The notes under the pieces: model-generated | Seen by the model: the letters and a program-made list of their open reading frames with translations, nothing else | Databases searched by the model: none | What the model was told of the DNA's origin: nothing | Made by a program: the position numbers and the translations under genes | Shown: positions 1 to 12,040 of the stretch, one piece after another | How the letters are laid out: the number at the start of each line of letters is the position of its first letter | Position numbering within the stretch: the first letter of the stretch is position 1 | Assembly (NCBI GenBank): GCA_000711775.1 | Contig: ARYC01000106.1 | Span: 161,737-225,736 of the forward strand | Direction of reading: 5' to 3' | DNA: 64,000 bases | Origin: Oxytricha trifallax | Lineage: Eukaryota > Ciliophora > Spirotrichea > Sporadotrichida > Oxytrichidae

Positions 1-395
1 AAATTAATGTCTATTTATTTAAGATATAATGTAATTCTCTCCAAAGTATTTTTTAACTTAAGTTTCTAATGTAATAAATTATCATTAAATTAAATATTTA
101 ATACTTAAAATATAAAATTATTAATGTTTTTTAATTTCACAATGAAAAAATAACATACATATATTTGTAATTTAAAACTAATTATCATATTTTTTCAGAA
201 TTAACTTTAAATGTTATTAATTAAATATTCTAATTCAATTTATAAAATATTTAAATTTCTAACTCTACTATATAAGATTCCTACATTATAGCTACTTTTT
301 GTAATAAATAAAAGTTAATTATATTAACAGAAGTTATGTTTAAATTTTAGAACTATATTTGAATATAAAGAGAATCAACTAAAAAAATAACAAGT
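1..395. other. AT-rich stretch, no gene seen
   Basis: Very AT-rich DNA with homopolymer runs. I see no frame with coding-like composition on either strand and no repeat of note. Confidence 0.5.
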
Positions 396-785
396 ATTGA
401 AGAATCAATTCAAGCTAATTTTATTTCCAAGAATTAAATCACTATTTTAGAAAAAATTATTTAAGAAAGTTAATAGATGATGAAATACTTACAAAATTTT
501 TGAATATAAAAAGAGACGAAGTTTGAGACATTATAAATGTTAGAAGGTAATGGGAACATTTCAAGAAACTAATTATCAGTAACAAACCATTGGTTGATTT
601 ATCAATAAACTATCAGTATAGAAATTACGGGGTATCAAAAGTAGAAGTTTGAAAGGAAGATGTAAGAACACATTGAAATATTTTTATTGTTGAATCTAAA
701 ACTGAAAAATAATTAAGAAACTTTCTAGAGGAAGAAAATCAAAAGAATTTAAAAAATTTTCAGATTAAAAAAATTAAACCTCATA
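396..785 (+). pseudogene. Decayed coding frame, cut short by a TBE remnant
   Basis: With TAA/TAG as Gln, one frame reads like a charged soluble protein (segments such as NHYFRKNYLRKLIDDEIL and NKPLVDLSINYQYRNYG, then a Glu/Lys/Gln-rich end). It is interrupted by TGA about four times, at places where Trp would be plausible (after DEV, after VEV, after RTH), while an ordinary TGG Trp is also used. It runs into the decayed TBE end with no stop of its own, so its 3' part may have been lost to that insertion. I do not recognise the family. TGA at random is expected about once per 60 codons here, so composition rather than openness supports the call. Confidence 0.4.
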
Positions 786-990
786 ATCCCTTATTTAGGT
801 TTTTAAATGCTTTATTTGTAGGGATTGGGGTTAAATTGGGGTTATTTGGTGAATAGGTCATTTTGGAAAATGACAAATAGAAATCAGCGAGATTTAGGGT
901 TTATATGTGATGTCGAATATTTAAGAAAAAGTTTAAGAATTACTTGTGTTTTGTTTGATAGATTATTATGCATTTCAAAAAATATTTAAG
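785..990. mobile_element. Decayed TBE terminal remnant
   Basis: The stretch matches the transposase-side terminus of the TBEs at 45-64 kb, read inward. Shared in order are the subterminal block equivalent to TTTATAAGTGCTTTGATTAG, then AAATAGAAAT followed by an AGCGA-ATTTAGGGT block that overlaps the transposase start. The outermost C4A4 repeats have decayed to a CCTCATAATCCCTTA-like string. The rest of the element is absent, so this is a solo end or 5'-deleted copy. Confidence 0.75.
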
Positions 991-1154
991 CATTTTTAAA
1001 ATATTTTTTTAAAAAAATACCTTGCTTATTTTAGTTTGATTGCTGATTATAAGAAAAGTAGTAAGATGAATGTAAAATTAATTTTAAATATTCAATTTTT
1101 ATTATATATTTATTTTAACTAACTAGAAAATATAAAAATCTATTTTTAATAAAC

Positions 1155-1568
1155 ATGTAGTGTTCATTAAACAAAACTCCAAGATCATTCATAAATGAAT
1201 TAATTTTAATTAAAAACTAACATAAGGCATTAAATAAGGAAATCGTATATCATATATTCGATTTTACAGCTAAAATAAAAGTAGTATTAGAAGAAATTAG
1301 AGAATATGGAATTTACTACATTAATGATATTTTTGTAGAGCGTAACATAAACAATTTGAAAACATACCTTCAATAAATGTTAAATTACAATAATTCAATA
1401 AAATCAGGATACTTTCAGAATGACTTCAATTTATTCACACAAAACGTAACATAGTAGAAAATTACAAGTTTTATTGATGGATTGAAGAAGCAATAGTCTG
1501 CTTTTGAAAAGCAAAAAGATTGGTGGAGAGTTCTCAAAATTAATATTACCATAAAACCTATGAAATGA
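1155..1568 (+). CDS. Small protein, P-x-K C-terminal family, 137 aa
   Basis: Complete frame from ATG to TGA with TAA/TAG as Gln. The product is probably mostly helical and rich in Lys, Asn, Ile and Gln. It has a central block IREYGIYYINDIFVER, a late DWWRVLK and the terminus KPMK. The hydrophobic or basic residue-Pro-x-Lys-stop ending recurs in at least ten other small frames in this window. No signal peptide or catalytic motif is visible. Length alone is weak evidence because TGA is rare in such DNA. The shared terminus and use of G-containing codons support it. Function unknown. Confidence 0.55.
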
Positions 1569-2836
1569 CATAGAAAAATTTATAGCTTTATTGATAAAAT
1601 TTAAATGTTTAAATACTACTTAAGTTTAAGTTATTAGCAGTATCTTAGACTAATCCAATTTTCTTTATTATTTATATTTCTTTTATTTAATACAAATATT
1701 TTTAGAATATTACTTTCTTCGTTTTTATATAAAATTATTAAATATAAATTTGAAAATTTCTTTATTTTTAATATATAAATGAATATCAATCATGAAACTA
1801 TTAAATAAAATCAACATTTATGTAAATGATTTAAATTCAATTATTAAGTATATTTTAATTTAAAACTATCATTTTTTTAAATATTTAGTAGTATTAGGTT
1901 TTGAAATATTAAAGATGCTCGTAATTGAATATTCAATTACTTAAATAAGCTTATAAATTTATGTTATTTGTTATATATAGGATTTAATTCGTAGAAAACC
2001 CTATAAAAATGCAATTTTTATTTTCTTTATGTTATATTAACCAATTCCATACTAATTTTAACATGCCTTAAAGTTGTTAAAGGTTAATGTTAAATCATTG
2101 TTAAAGGTTAATGTTAAATCATTGTTAAATTTTTTAAGCTTTTTTTACTTATTAGATAAGGTAAAATAATTTACATATTATAATATTAATACGCATTTAA
2201 TATGCATTGTCAAATGATTTTTACTTATATAAAATAATAAGATTTTTTGTATTTAAATAGTTTTATTTACCCTAAACAATTACTATTATACTTTTAATTA
2301 AATCTATTTCCAGCATTTAATTTATTATATTCATTAGCTCTAATTTTAATTAAAATTTATTCCTGAAAAATTAAAGGTAAGCGTTAAAACAATTTATTTA
2401 TTCTTGGATAAATTCTTATTAAATAATAAATTTGGAGAAAGTCAACTTCTTCTAGAAGTTGAAGGTGCCTCTAAAATTATGTATAAATTTTATATAATTC
2501 TTTAAAGAACTGACTTTTTTAAATGGAAGCAAAACTTATGATTTCTTTTCTAATGATTTACATGTATATTTTAAACATAAAGTAAATTTAATGTAATAAA
2601 TGCATTCAATATAGTTATTTTTGAAAAATGTATAAATTTACAATAAAATTTAGAATTATTTTAATAGAAAAATAAATTATAGAGAATAATAATTCACAAT
2701 TTAGGGAGAATTTTTAATTTATAAATAAAAGGCTAAAGAATTTAAATTTTTTAGTCTAAATAATTAAAAATACCATCTAAATATTCAAAAATTTTATATC
2801 AAAATAATTTTTTGATTAATTTATTTATAATAGAAA
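1569..2836. other. AT-rich intergenic DNA
   Basis: No gene recognised. It contains the short tandem repeat listed separately and otherwise low-complexity A/T. Confidence 0.5.
2076..2130. repeat. 24-bp direct tandem repeat, just over two copies
   Basis: The unit GTTAAAGGTTAATGTTAAAT plus CATT occurs twice head to tail, with the start of a third unit. The two full copies are identical. Confidence 0.9.
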
Positions 2837-3202
2837 ATGAATAAATTAAAAATCCTTTCAAGTAAAATAATAAAATTAAATGAAATATATTCAGCAGCAA
2901 GAAATGAGTTTAATGTTTTTTAAAGAGATTTGTTTAATCTAATTTCAGACAATGACTTTTTAGTTTAATTGAACTAAAACTAAAAGTATTTAGAAGAATT
3001 CAACTCTTAAACCTTAGTAATTAATAAACTCATAGAAGATGTAAAAACCATAAAAATTAACGATTCACAAAAATAATTGATTTACAGAAAAATCAAAATA
3101 ATAGTTGCCATGAAAAAATATTAAATTTATTTGATGAATCTATAAGTTGAGAGCGACAAAGAGTTTGTTGAATCAAAATTACCAATTTATCCAGAAAAAT
3201 GA
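2837..3202 (+). CDS. Small helical protein, P-x-K family, 121 aa
   Basis: Complete ATG-to-TGA frame. The first 110 residues are Lys/Asn/Glu/Gln-rich and look helical or coiled coil (NEIYSAARNEFNVFQRDLFN; QLNQNQKYLEEFN). The end is KLPIYPEK-stop, matching the hydrophobic-Pro-Glu-Lys ending of the frames at 4121, 6176, 22576 and 26952. There is no membrane segment. Flanks drop to near-pure A/T directly before the ATG and after the TGA, unlike the frame itself. Function unknown. Confidence 0.65.
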
Positions 3203-4120
3203 TAAAATACAAAGAATTGATATGAGATTCTTTGTTTAGAAATATTTGATTTAAATTAATAATTCAAAAGTTATTTTTGTTTTTTTTAACATATAGCTTT
3301 TAATAAATGATTTTTTATGTAAAATGAAATTTGAAATATATAATTAAATATAATAAGAACTTTAAAAGACATATATGCTAGCTATTTTCTAATATATAAT
3401 TATGCTAATAATATGTTAATTTTTATCTTTATGTTTTTTGCATTTTAATCCAATTAAGATAAAACCCTTAAATAATGCATACATATATCAACATAAAGTT
3501 ATTTTTTTTAAAGATAAAGGCAAGAATTGACTTTTAAATATATTTATTTAAATAATATTATTAAATAAGATGTCGAAAAACAAACACGGAGGTATACTAT
3601 AATATATTATAATACATAAGAAATAAGTTATGATCCCTAATTTTTTAAGAATAAAAAATAAATTTCCTAATTTTAACATATTTAAAATGAAACTTAGAAT
3701 TAATTATTTAGCTTTTAAATATTTAAAAATGACTATTATTATATAATTTTCTAGAATGTTTTTATAATATTAATTTTATGAAAAAATTATAAGAAATTCT
3801 TGATAAAATATAATAATCAAAGAGAATATTGTAAGAGTATATTCAAATTACTAAATTAATTTTTTTTAAATTATTAATAAATTAAATTATTGACAGTTAA
3901 AGTTGGTCAATTTAATTGATCTTGGGCAATTAGATATCGAATATAAAGTAAACAGGCATTATCATATGAAGATCTGCATAATCTCATTAATAATGCGAAA
4001 TAACTTATTTTAATTTGAAGGGTAAAATTTAATCAATTTAATGATGTTGAATTCAAGTGAAGTTTTATACTACCTCGATGATATAAAATAACATCACCAG
4101 CATTAAAATCCAGCTAATTT
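3203..4120. other. AT-rich gap; 3' part may hold an out-of-frame 5' piece of the next gene
   Basis: 3203-3890 shows nothing. 3909-4120 carries a coding-like frame (DLGQLDIEYKVNRHY, then FEGQNLINLMMLNSSEVLYY) that ends in TGA overlapping the ATG of the 4121 gene in another frame. Either the downstream gene is longer and frameshifted, or this is a separate decayed piece. Confidence 0.4.
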
Positions 4121-4534
4121 ATGAATAATAAGCCAAATTGTTTAGATTGGCAAACGTTAATTGCTAATATTTTATTATATTATAAGTATAAGTAAAATTT
4201 ACTTCTTGATTCCAAATGTATTTTTACTATAACAAAAGCAACTTTGAAGAGGAAAAGATTTTTTGATAGAGATCTAATGAATTTATTTAGAGCTAAAAAT
4301 TTAATGTAAATTTAAAATTTAGAATAAAACTACAAATTTACAATATGTGAGAGAATTATAAAATATTTATAAAGTTCCTTACAAAAATAAATCAAGAAAA
4401 AAAAATGTTTTCTAGCTTAAGAACGTGTTGATTGTATGTATAAATATGCATAAATTCAAGTTGAGTTGCTTAATGATTACATGGAAATTTCTAACAAGTT
4501 GATTGAATAATAAGAGATTTTTCCTGAAAAATGA
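4121..4534 (+). CDS. Small helical protein, P-x-K family, 137 aa
   Basis: Complete ATG-to-TGA frame. The start MNNKPNCLDWQTLIANIL is followed by a long Lys/Gln-rich, probably helical C-terminal half (QIQVELLNDYMEISNKLIEQQ) and the ending EIFPEK. That ending is nearly identical to those of 2837, 15100 and 9577. The frame is open 13 codons further upstream, back to a TGA at 4079. The true start may lie in the preceding frame if a single-base indel separates them. Function unknown. Confidence 0.65.
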
Positions 4535-6175
4535 CAAAAATAACATTTAACAGCCAGAGCTATTAAATTTAATTAAAAAAATAATTAATTTTTTAATTTA
4601 ATTAATTTACATTAAATGATCTTGTTTATTGTGACTAGCAATAATAAATATATTTGTTAATCTTTAAGTAATAATTATTATACTTAGAACTTTCTTTTTT
4701 TTATTATTTGCATTATCAAAGCATATTTTTTGCAGTAATTATATTAAAAGTATTTAAACTTTTTATTAGGTCTGTTTATAATTCATTAAAAATTTAATTT
4801 TTTAAAGAAAAAAATGATATAAAATAATAAATATGAAGCTAATGATTTATTTATATAATAGAATTTTAAGAAAATAATTTTCATCATATAAAAATCAGAA
4901 ATAATTACTAAATATTTATTTCTAAAATACATTTGGAAATTAAAATAAAAAAACATAGATTACAAAAATCTAATATTAGAATTATAACAATAAATTATTT
5001 AAGTATAGATAATAAATCTAATTTGTGTGTATCTAAGAAGGTTAATTTGCTTTATCAGCTATATTTCTTTATAATATATTATTTTTATGATTGTAATAAT
5101 CAAAAATTTATAAATTATCTATATCTTTTGTGCAAATAATGTAAAATAATTTGTTCAGATGCTTAAGAATAGAAACGTGATACTGAGAAGATTTCCTAAT
5201 TTTATTTATTATTATGTGTTAGTATGAAGAGAGTAAATGAGCAACTGAGCCTCTATTAATTAAAAACTAAAATAAAAATTCAAAAATATTGACATTAAAT
5301 TATATTTTATATTCTATAAAAAAGATCAATTAATACAGTTAATTCCTACCATTTTAGCTTAATATGAAGATTAATAGGATTAAAAGAATTTATATGAATC
5401 ATCTTATAGATTTATATGAAATATTTTGAGAAATAATGAAAACTTTACAGGAAAATTTTTTATTAGAATTATCAAATCATCTTTTGACTAAGAATATAGG
5501 TATTATAATTCAATTAGATTTATACAAATATTTATGATAAACTAAAATGATAGGTATATAAGAATATTATTATAAATTAAATTTATAAAATATTGAAAAA
5601 TTATTTAGCAAATAATAAATTAGGCTTATTTGCTTCGTGAATTCAAGTTGGTATGCTTAAAAGAATTAGAATTTAGAAATTATGCTTAGGAATTGATATA
5701 AAAATAATCGTGATTTAAAGAATATAAAGAATAATTAAAAACTTTGAAAAATATTTAAAGTAATACATCTGCAATATAAATTTAAATTTATTAGATTTTT
5801 CCTTATCAAGTGGATATTTATTAGAAATATCATAAGTTTTATATTAAGTATTAGGAGTATCTTATTAACATGCTATTACGTGTTTTAGAAAGGGAAACTA
5901 AATAAAGATAAAAATAAAGCTCTTCTAAATTTATTAAAAATAATATTCATAATATTTGCTCTTTATTTTTAGGATTACTTTTATTCAATAATTGCTACAT
6001 TTAAATATTCACTTCCTCTTGCTTATTATTCATATTTTTAAAGTAGTATTTTATTTAAAGTTTTAATCTATTCTAAAATAAGATAAATTGTATTAAAAAT
6101 AAATGAAATTAATTTTTAAGTGCAAATTAAAATATATTATCAGATATAAATTTCATTTAAATTTGATTTATTTTA
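4535..6175. other. AT-rich DNA, no supported gene
   Basis: One long plus-strand corridor (5159-6113) has five in-frame TGAs, which is what chance predicts for this base composition. I therefore do not call it a gene. Nothing else is recognisable. Confidence 0.45.
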
Positions 6176-6592
6176 TCATTTTTCTGGCAAGAGATCCATT
6201 TATAAAAATAGTTGATTATATTGAATCTCCAAAGCGTTTAACTTGATTTGTATTTCTTTTATATCTTTCAATATTTATAATTATTAAATTTAGGCAATTT
6301 CTTATTTAGTTCCATATATTTATTTCTTTCTTTCTATTTAATGATTCCCCAATTTTCCACTTTAAACTCCAATAATATGTTTTACTCTAAAATATAAATC
6401 TTTTGTCTCCTATAACTCATGACTACGTAGAATCTATAACAACTATTTAAAAGTAATTAATCGTTATTGTTGTGTAGATTTTTAACCTATATTTAGAAAT
6501 TTTTCTAAGGATTTCATTTCATCGATGAATAATTTGAACTGAAGTTTTATCTTTTCAAAGTTTTTCAGTATTTTTTTAAATTTTGAATTCAT
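6176..6592 (-). CDS. Small coiled-coil-like protein, P-x-K family, 138 aa
   Basis: Complete minus-strand frame from an ATG at 6592 to TGA. It is strongly amphipathic and Lys/Gln/Glu/Leu-rich: FEKIKLQFKLFIDEMKSLEK near the N terminus and LKDIKEIQIKLNALEIQYNQ before the end QMDLLPEK. The terminus is hydrophobic-Pro-Glu-Lys, as in members on the other strand, so the family is not confined to one orientation. No catalytic motif or membrane segment. It could bind a partner through the helix. That is inference. Confidence 0.7.
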
Positions 6593-7910
6593 AATATCAT
6601 TGTTCTACATTTTATATTATGAAGCTTGTAATTAATTATAATCTCAAGTTGTAATTTAAGTTTAAGTTTGATTGTTCATTTAGATATTTAAATGAAAAAA
6701 GAATATTAGATACAATTTTCTAAAAAAAGATTCATTCTATTTTTTTTATGCAAAGTAAATTTTTTAATTAATTAAATACTTATATTCAAATAAGAATCTG
6801 AAAAATACATTTAAATATTGTTTAATTTAATAAAAATTGTCGTCTATGTGTGAAATAATCTCTAATATAGAGTTGATAAATGAGTCGATAAAACTCTATT
6901 TAGTTCTAATCCATCCTTTCAATATTTTAAAATTAATGAAATTAACTTACATATTCTGATTATTATAAAAATATCATTTAATATCTTAAACAAATGGAGG
7001 AATTTACTTAGAATATAATATTTAAATATAAAGAAATTAATCTTTGATGTTTTAACTATATAATCAAATGTTTTTTCATTCTTCTTCGATTGTTGATTAG
7101 ATAAAAGTAGTCTTAAGTCAAAAAAAAATTTGTGTTTTTACTTATATGCTATTCTGAAAAATTATATCATTTATTGATTATGAAATTTCAAATTTTTATT
7201 GCTTATATTCAACAATAAGATTATTATGTTTCTACAAAATATTATCAAAGTAAATTTTTTTAATCTTGATCATTCATTTTTAAAACTACTAAATATTATT
7301 TAATTTATAAACTATAAATGAAATGTTAATCTATCGTGTAATTTTTAATTTTTATTTAATAAAATAATTAAATCTAACTATATTTTAAAATTCACTTGGA
7401 ACCAATTCTTGTATATCTTTTAAAAAAATGTAAGTAAAAAGACAATCAAGGAAAAACAATTTTTCATTCTGCAATAAATAAATTGAAAATATCTTAGTTC
7501 ATACAACTTTAAATGTATCGATTTTACTCTTTTATATATATAAATATCTTGTTTTTTTAAATTGCTAAATTTAACTCAGATAAAAAATATGAGAAAAATG
7601 GCTGAATTGAGACTAATTATATTGCTATAGCTCGCTTCATTTCTTAGTTTATATTTAAAAAGTCTCTCAAAATTGTAAAAATAGTTAATTGAATTTGGAT
7701 TTTAAATAGCATTATAATTTTACATATAAAAAATAGGCTAAATATGTCTTAGTTTATTTTATAATTAACTTATCTTAACTTTCTAACTATAATTTCTAAT
7801 ATTTTTTGGTTATTTTATGATTTTATAGTTATTAAATATATAGAAATTAAATATTCAAAAACATCCATCTTTTTTATAAATTGAATTTGTATGATATTTA
7901 TAATTTAAAA
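6593..7910. other. AT-rich intergenic DNA
   Basis: No coding-like frame, inverted repeat or tandem repeat that I can support. Confidence 0.45.
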
Positions 7911-8292
7911 ATGGAAGAATAGGCATAGATTCTTGATCAAATTAAAACTCTGAGATTAAACTTCAAAAAAGATGAAAAATAGTTTTAGGGCATTTCACAA
8001 AGACGTAATAAACTTGGTTGGCAAAGAAAATTATAAATTAATCTACGACTAAAGCAAGTCACCTCCAAAATATTTAAATTTTTGGAGTTTTACTTTTCGT
8101 TTAGAGCTATAATAGGACTGATTATCAAGAAGAATTTCTGAAAATCAAAAAAAATTAAGAGTAGCAAAAGTTAAACAAATTTACGAGTAATTAAAAATAA
8201 TGATAGAGCAATAAGTTCAGTTGCTAAAATAGAGGTAAAAATTTGAAAAGAAATTAGTGAATTAGAAATATGAAATATTACTAGATAAATGA
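7911..8292 (+). pseudogene. Frameshifted small gene, possible relative of the P-x-K family
   Basis: ATG starts a coding-like frame (MEEQAQILDQIKTLRLNFKK; RRNKLGWQRKLQINLRLK) that meets TGA after about 80 codons. Coding-like sequence continues in other frames (YQEEFLKIKKNQEQQKLNKF, then MIEQQVQLLKQRQKFEKKL) and ends LLDK-stop at 8292. At least two frame changes would be needed. The all-helical, Gln/Lys-rich character resembles the neighbouring small genes, but the terminal Pro is missing. Family membership is uncertain. Confidence 0.4.
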
Positions 8293-8916
8293 TAGATAAA
8301 TTCTATATAAATGCTTACTTAAAATTAACCACTATATTTATTTAATAAATTATATATATTATAATTCATTCGATATAAAAACCATCATTCATTTTTAATT
8401 TAATCAAAATAAGTAGATGTTACAACATTATATTTACTAAATTATTATTATGATATACAATTTCCTATTTTCTTTAATTTAATGAGTATTTCTATTTAAA
8501 AAACTATGTAGTTAACTACTTATATAAGTATTAAAGAAATTAAAATTTTAAAAGTTTAGAAATATTTTTATATAAATAATATATTTTCCTAATAATAATT
8601 ATAAACCAATTCTTCAAATTTCTTTTTTATTTTTTCTTAGTTTTCTATCAAATATTCATCAATTTAATATTACGATAATATCTTTAATAGCTATTAATCG
8701 ATTTTGAGTTTACAATTATTTATCATTGATAATTACTCATTTAAAGTGTTTTGATAGAATAAATTTAAGTATGCAAGGAATATAGATTCAAATAAATATA
8801 TAATATAATAAACATTGATTGTCAATCATAAAACTACAATTTTAATATTAAATTAGTCACAATTATTAGCATTAATAAATTTATAATATTAACAATATTT
8901 ATAATATTATTTTAAA

Positions 8917-9281
8917 ATGACAGATGTATTTTACCTCTCCGAAAAGATAAAATAAGTTAACTTAAAGTTTGAGCATGCCTAAAATCTATCAAGACAGCTA
9001 GATCGAGATATTTAAAATTTAATTGGACAAAAATAATATAATTCTCTGATAGGTAGGGAGGTACCTATGTCCACCACCACATTTTTATATAAAATGAATT
9101 TATTCAAAAATATCAAGATCTGTTTAATTGGGATGCTAAGAAAGTGAAAAATTTCTAGTATCTTTTAAGTAGAGTAAAATAAAAAATTAATATAGATTTA
9201 TCATAAACTCAAAAAATTCTTAACGTGCACTTATTATTTATGAAATTAGATATTAAATAAATTTTAATATATCTCTTATGA
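8917..9281 (+). pseudogene. Family A small gene with one frameshift
   Basis: The frame starts MTDV and follows the 15100 protein over its N-terminal half. Shared are the MT[DE] start, a helical segment ending D-x-x-NLIG, a Tyr a few residues on, then a Pro-containing link (EVPMSTTTF against APPTLGFDF) and a YM pair. A frame change near 9098 is needed to continue into NEFIQKYQDLFNWDAKKVK and a second helix that stops at 9281. The Pro-x-Lys terminus is not seen. It lies 2.8 kb upstream of the other family A copies, on the same strand. Confidence 0.5.
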
Positions 9282-9576
9282 CTTGATTAGACTTTGAAAA
9301 TCAAATTTAATCATCAATTATAGGGATAATTAGTCAATCAATATATGATAGTTATTATATATTTTTCTTAATTCATAATAAAAAACTAACTTTTAAAACT
9401 TTATCCAAATTACAATAATATAACTTTTAGATAAAAGAAAAATTATTTTAATTTTACTCATCTTAAAATTTCTATATATTTTTTTTAACTTAAAAAATGA
9501 TTTTCTAATTTAATTTGACAACTGGACCATTATTTTTTTGAATAAAAATTTTAATTTATAATAAGTGTGGAGGTGA

Positions 9577-9834
9577 AACAGGTACCACTCGAAAGCTCAA
9601 TGTGGTGCTTTACTTTAATGTGATGAAGAATATTGGAAATACATATGGAAGAAAGAATTATAGGAAAGATATATGTTCAGAAATTTATAAAATTATAGAG
9701 AAAAGCATCAAGCAGAAAAAGATTATAGAATTTTTAAAGAAGAGACGTTTAAGTTAATTCGATTGTTTAATGAAATGCAAAATATTAAGACATCATTATT
9801 TGAATCAAAAATGGAAATATTTCCATAAAAATGA
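9577..9834 (+). CDS. 3' part of a P-x-K family gene
   Basis: An 85-codon frame opens after a TGA, has no early ATG, and ends KMEIFPQK-stop. Composition is clearly coding-like and charged (CDEEYWKYIWKKELQERYMF; REKHQAEKDYRIFKEETFKL), with several Trp and Cys that chance AT-rich frames rarely have. The terminus matches IFPDK of 15100 and IFPEK of 4121. The 5' end is missing or lies in another frame. The word AGGTACC occurs here (about 9580) and at about 9060, but joining there does not keep the frame. Confidence 0.55.
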
Positions 9835-10780
9835 ACATTTATTTTATTTTATTTAATTTATTTTAAACTATAATAAATATTCTAATTAATTGCTAAAATA
9901 TCAATCAATTTAAATTTTTGGACGATTTTTCTTAAATCAATTATTTAAAGAAATTTAGTATAAATATGATGATGGAATTTAGGGCATTTATGAATAAATC
10001 AATTAATTTTTATTATAGAATAATTAAATTAATATTGAGATAAATACTCCATTGATATATTCAAATATACTTTGAAATTTTATCTAAAGATTCAAAATTT
10101 AGTTTAATAAAAAAATTTAATATAAAACTCAAATCCTTATATGAGATGTTTTTAAATTTATCCACAATTATTACTTATATAACTTTTTCTTAAAATTTAT
10201 TATAATTAATATTATTTATTTAAATTTTTATGACATTGAAAATTTTTGAGTTTATTGCTTTATAGCACATTTTTTTAATAAAGTTAAAGAAATATTTGAA
10301 GAAATTGTTTATTTTAATTTATTTATTATCAATGTTGAAAAAACTAAAAAAAACAATAAATTAATAAAATGCTTATCTATATGTTTTTTTGATTTACCAT
10401 TGAATTTTTCTTCATTTAATTGATAAATATTATATCATAAATAAAAATTTATAATCTATTAATGAACTTTAATTTATTTATATAAGAAACAATTTTTTTA
10501 ATAATTCAATAAATATTATTTATAAAGTAGTATAATTCATTTTTATAATTTTAATTTGCAATTTGTCTCTTCTTCATAAATGAATAAGAAATAGATTGAT
10601 AATATAAAAAATAAAATAAAAATATCCAGTAATATAACAAGATTGATAATATATTAATTTACTAAATCTTTTCTCATTTTGATTTTTTTGTTGTTGTATC
10701 TGTCTTAAAAATATCAAATTAGCATCTTACTCATTAAACAAATATTTTTTGTAATATACATTTTAATATACTTTTTGAAA
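9835..10780. other. AT-rich intergenic DNA
   Basis: Nothing supported on either strand. Confidence 0.45.
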
Positions 10781-11594
10781 ATAAGGTAAAATTTTTTGAG
10801 AGTAGGAAAATTTTTTAATTAATCTAAATTAGCATTTTAATGACTTTGATGGAAGTCTTAAATAAATGAAAGAAAGTACAAATATGGAAATATGAGCGCA
10901 CAATGAAATATAAAAATCTCAGATTGTTTATTATAAATAGGTCAATAAAATTAGTACGATTTAGCAGAGGTCTGCGGAATCACAAATCCGCAGAGTTCCG
11001 CAGAGGGTCTGCAGTACTTTTCCGTCGCACGCCTCATTTGCCTCAGATGCGATTCTTAATTCACAGAGGCCATTAGGCTTATAATGCCATATTCTTAATT
11101 AATTCTTAATTATTATAATAAATTAAGGAATTTGATTTTAATTTTTAATTAAAACTTAAATATATTAAACTTTGTTAAATTTCTCTATAGAGAATTCTGA
11201 TTAGTGATAAATTATTAATTTAGTAAATTGCGTAAATTAATTTATTCCTTAATTTATTATAATAATTTAGAATTAATTAAGAATATGGCATTATAAGCCT
11301 AATGGCCTCTGTGAATTAAGAATCGCATCTTAGGCAAATGAGGCGTGCGACGGAAAAGTACTGCAGACCCTCTGCGGAACTCTGCGGATTTGTGATTCCG
11401 CAGACCTCTGCTAAATCGTACTAATTTTATTGACCTATTTATAATAAACAATCTGAGATTTTTATATTTCATTGTGCGCTCATATTTCCATATTTGTACT
11501 TTCTTTCATTTATTTAAGACTTCCATCAAAGTCATTAAAATGCTAATTTAGATTAATTAAAAAATTTTCCTACTCTCAAAAAATTTTACCTTAT
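10781..11594. repeat. Long palindrome (fold-back element), arms about 350 bp
   Basis: The left arm, from ATAAGGTAAAATTTTTTGAG, and the right arm, ending in its reverse complement, pair almost perfectly for about 350 bp each. They enclose an AT-rich centre of roughly 115 bp (about 11130-11245). The arms carry a GC-rich block with nested inverted repeats around TCTGCGGA/TCCGCAGA, flanked by A/T-rich outer and inner parts. No reading frame of note. It resembles a non-autonomous fold-back or MITE-like element, and the near-identity of the arms suggests recent formation or repair. The target duplication is not clear. Confidence 0.9.
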
Positions 11595-11709
11595 CTATAT
11601 AATACTAATTTAGGCAAATTATATTTAGGTTAAATTAAAATTAAAATTTTGAATATTTAATAAAGTCAATTTATTAGATTTTATTAGTTTATTTTACAAT
11701 AATATAAAA

Positions 11710-12040
11710 ATGGCACATTACAATTTAGTTCTAAAAGAGATTAGAAAATATGGTAAAACCATAAAAACTTTAAAGAAAAAAGCTGATACTATACACAAAG
11801 ATTTAATTAATCAATAATTGGAATCGAACAGTATTTTATGGTATTTGAGAAATTAAATGCACCACCAACCTTAGGTTTCAATTTTAACTACATTCTAATG
11901 GACATTATATTTAAACAATAAAAAGGAAATCTAGTATAAAATTCTGGAGATTTAAATTTGCTAGACAAAAATTACTCAGAGTTCAAAAGTTATGCAATAA
12001 ATTAAATTCGATAACAAAAAGAAGATAGGAAAATATTTAC
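11710..12040 (+). pseudogene. Family A small gene, frameshifted and 3'-truncated
   Basis: This is a close paralogue of the 15100 gene at protein level. Matching segments in order include TLKKK-D-IHKDLIN, NAPPTLGF-FNY-LMDIIFKQ, GNL-QNSGDL-LL-KNYS-F and KEDRK. A single-base indel after the first 35 codons changes frame. After KEDRK the homology stops, so the FIDKNIQIFPDK ending is gone. The sequence then runs directly into the 3' end of the minus-strand family B copy. A deletion therefore appears to have removed both 3' ends of this convergent pair. Confidence 0.8.

Noticed and set aside
5159-6113. A 317-codon plus-strand corridor open except for five TGAs
   Set aside because: At this base composition TGA is expected about once per 60 codons, so five in 317 is chance, and the amino-acid composition is not coding-like.
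9059-9586. AGGTACC repeated at about 9060 and 9580, resembling an IES pointer pair
   Set aside because: Joining at the repeat does not bring the upstream frame (family A copy) into the downstream P-x-K frame; a 7-base coincidence is possible.
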